Part shown: positions 13,785 to 13,823 of the stretch, piece by piece | Layout: each line of letters begins with the position of its first letter | Position numbering within the stretch: position 1 is the first letter of the stretch | From: Anaerolineales bacterium | Lineage (GTDB): Bacteria; Chloroflexota; Anaerolineae; Anaerolineales; Villigracilaceae | DNA: 13,823 nt | Reading direction: 5' to 3' | Assembly: GCA_016789485.1 (NCBI GenBank) | Contig: JAEURE010000041.1 | Coordinates: 1 to 13,823 of the forward strand | Notes under the pieces: generated by a model | Seen by the model: the letters and a program-made list of their open reading frames with translations, nothing else | Told to the model about the DNA's origin: nothing | Database searches by the model: none | Position numbers and translations under genes: made by a program

Positions 13785-13823
13785 ATGGAAGAGGGGCTCA
13801 TCCGTCGAATTGGTCTTTCATTG
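13785..13823 (+). CDS. Possible start of a further CDS, cut by the window end
   Basis: An ATG 6 nt after the small ORF opens a frame of 13 codons (MEEGLIRRIGLSL) that reaches the window edge without a stop. No strong ribosome-binding site precedes it. It is too short to assign. Confidence 0.3.
   Translation, partial: MEEGLIRRIGLSL

Overview
The window looks like chromosomal, core-type bacterial DNA with dense, mostly housekeeping genes and short intergenic gaps. It holds no insertion sequence, phage gene, CRISPR array or rRNA. I infer a Chloroflexota (Anaerolineae-like) source. The reasons are the 'TGH-V-G-F ... GYPI-E ... VQYF-RAR-E' repeats of the secreted protein at 9762-10703, which I remember as common in that phylum, together with genes that appear to start without a Shine-Dalgarno sequence and a family of long A/T-flanked hairpin terminators. 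This lineage call rests on memory and no search was run.

Layout. From 1 to 7073 every gene is on the minus strand. Read in the direction of transcription (right to left) they are: nfeD-like gene, slipin-type SPFH gene, terminator hairpin, GNAT acetyltransferase, membrane acyltransferase-3, RNase D, beta-CASP metallo-beta-lactamase RNase, tRNA-Ser(CGA), terminator, nitrilase-type glutaminase, and NAD+ synthetase (cut by the window edge). A divergent promoter region at 7074-7206 separates them from plus-strand genes: UDP-ManNAc dehydrogenase (wecC-type), UDP-GlcNAc 2-epimerase (wecB-type) and a secreted repeat protein. A convergent terminator at about 10708-10733 separates that protein from a minus-strand PyrK-like iron-sulfur protein. 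That gene diverges from a second, two-membrane-segment SPFH gene. The SPFH gene is followed by a 17-bp hairpin, selD, a 49-residue membrane ORF and the first codons of another possible gene.

How the genes work together. The nitrilase and NadE ORFs overlap by 8 bp and form a split glutamine-dependent NAD+ synthetase. RNase D and the beta-CASP nuclease overlap by 11 bp and suggest an RNA maturation/decay module. NfeD and slipin form the usual membrane-scaffold pair. WecC and WecB together convert UDP-GlcNAc to UDP-ManNAcA for a surface polymer.

The most notable element is selD. Its true start (12549) lies 210 bp upstream of the longest plain ORF, across an in-frame TGA at 12609-12611 that falls exactly at the catalytic Cys position of selenophosphate synthetase. 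Two back-to-back perfect hairpins follow the TGA. I read this as a selenocysteine-containing SelD, so the organism should encode SelA, SelB and tRNA-Sec elsewhere. A conventional ORF call would lose the 70 N-terminal residues, including the active site.
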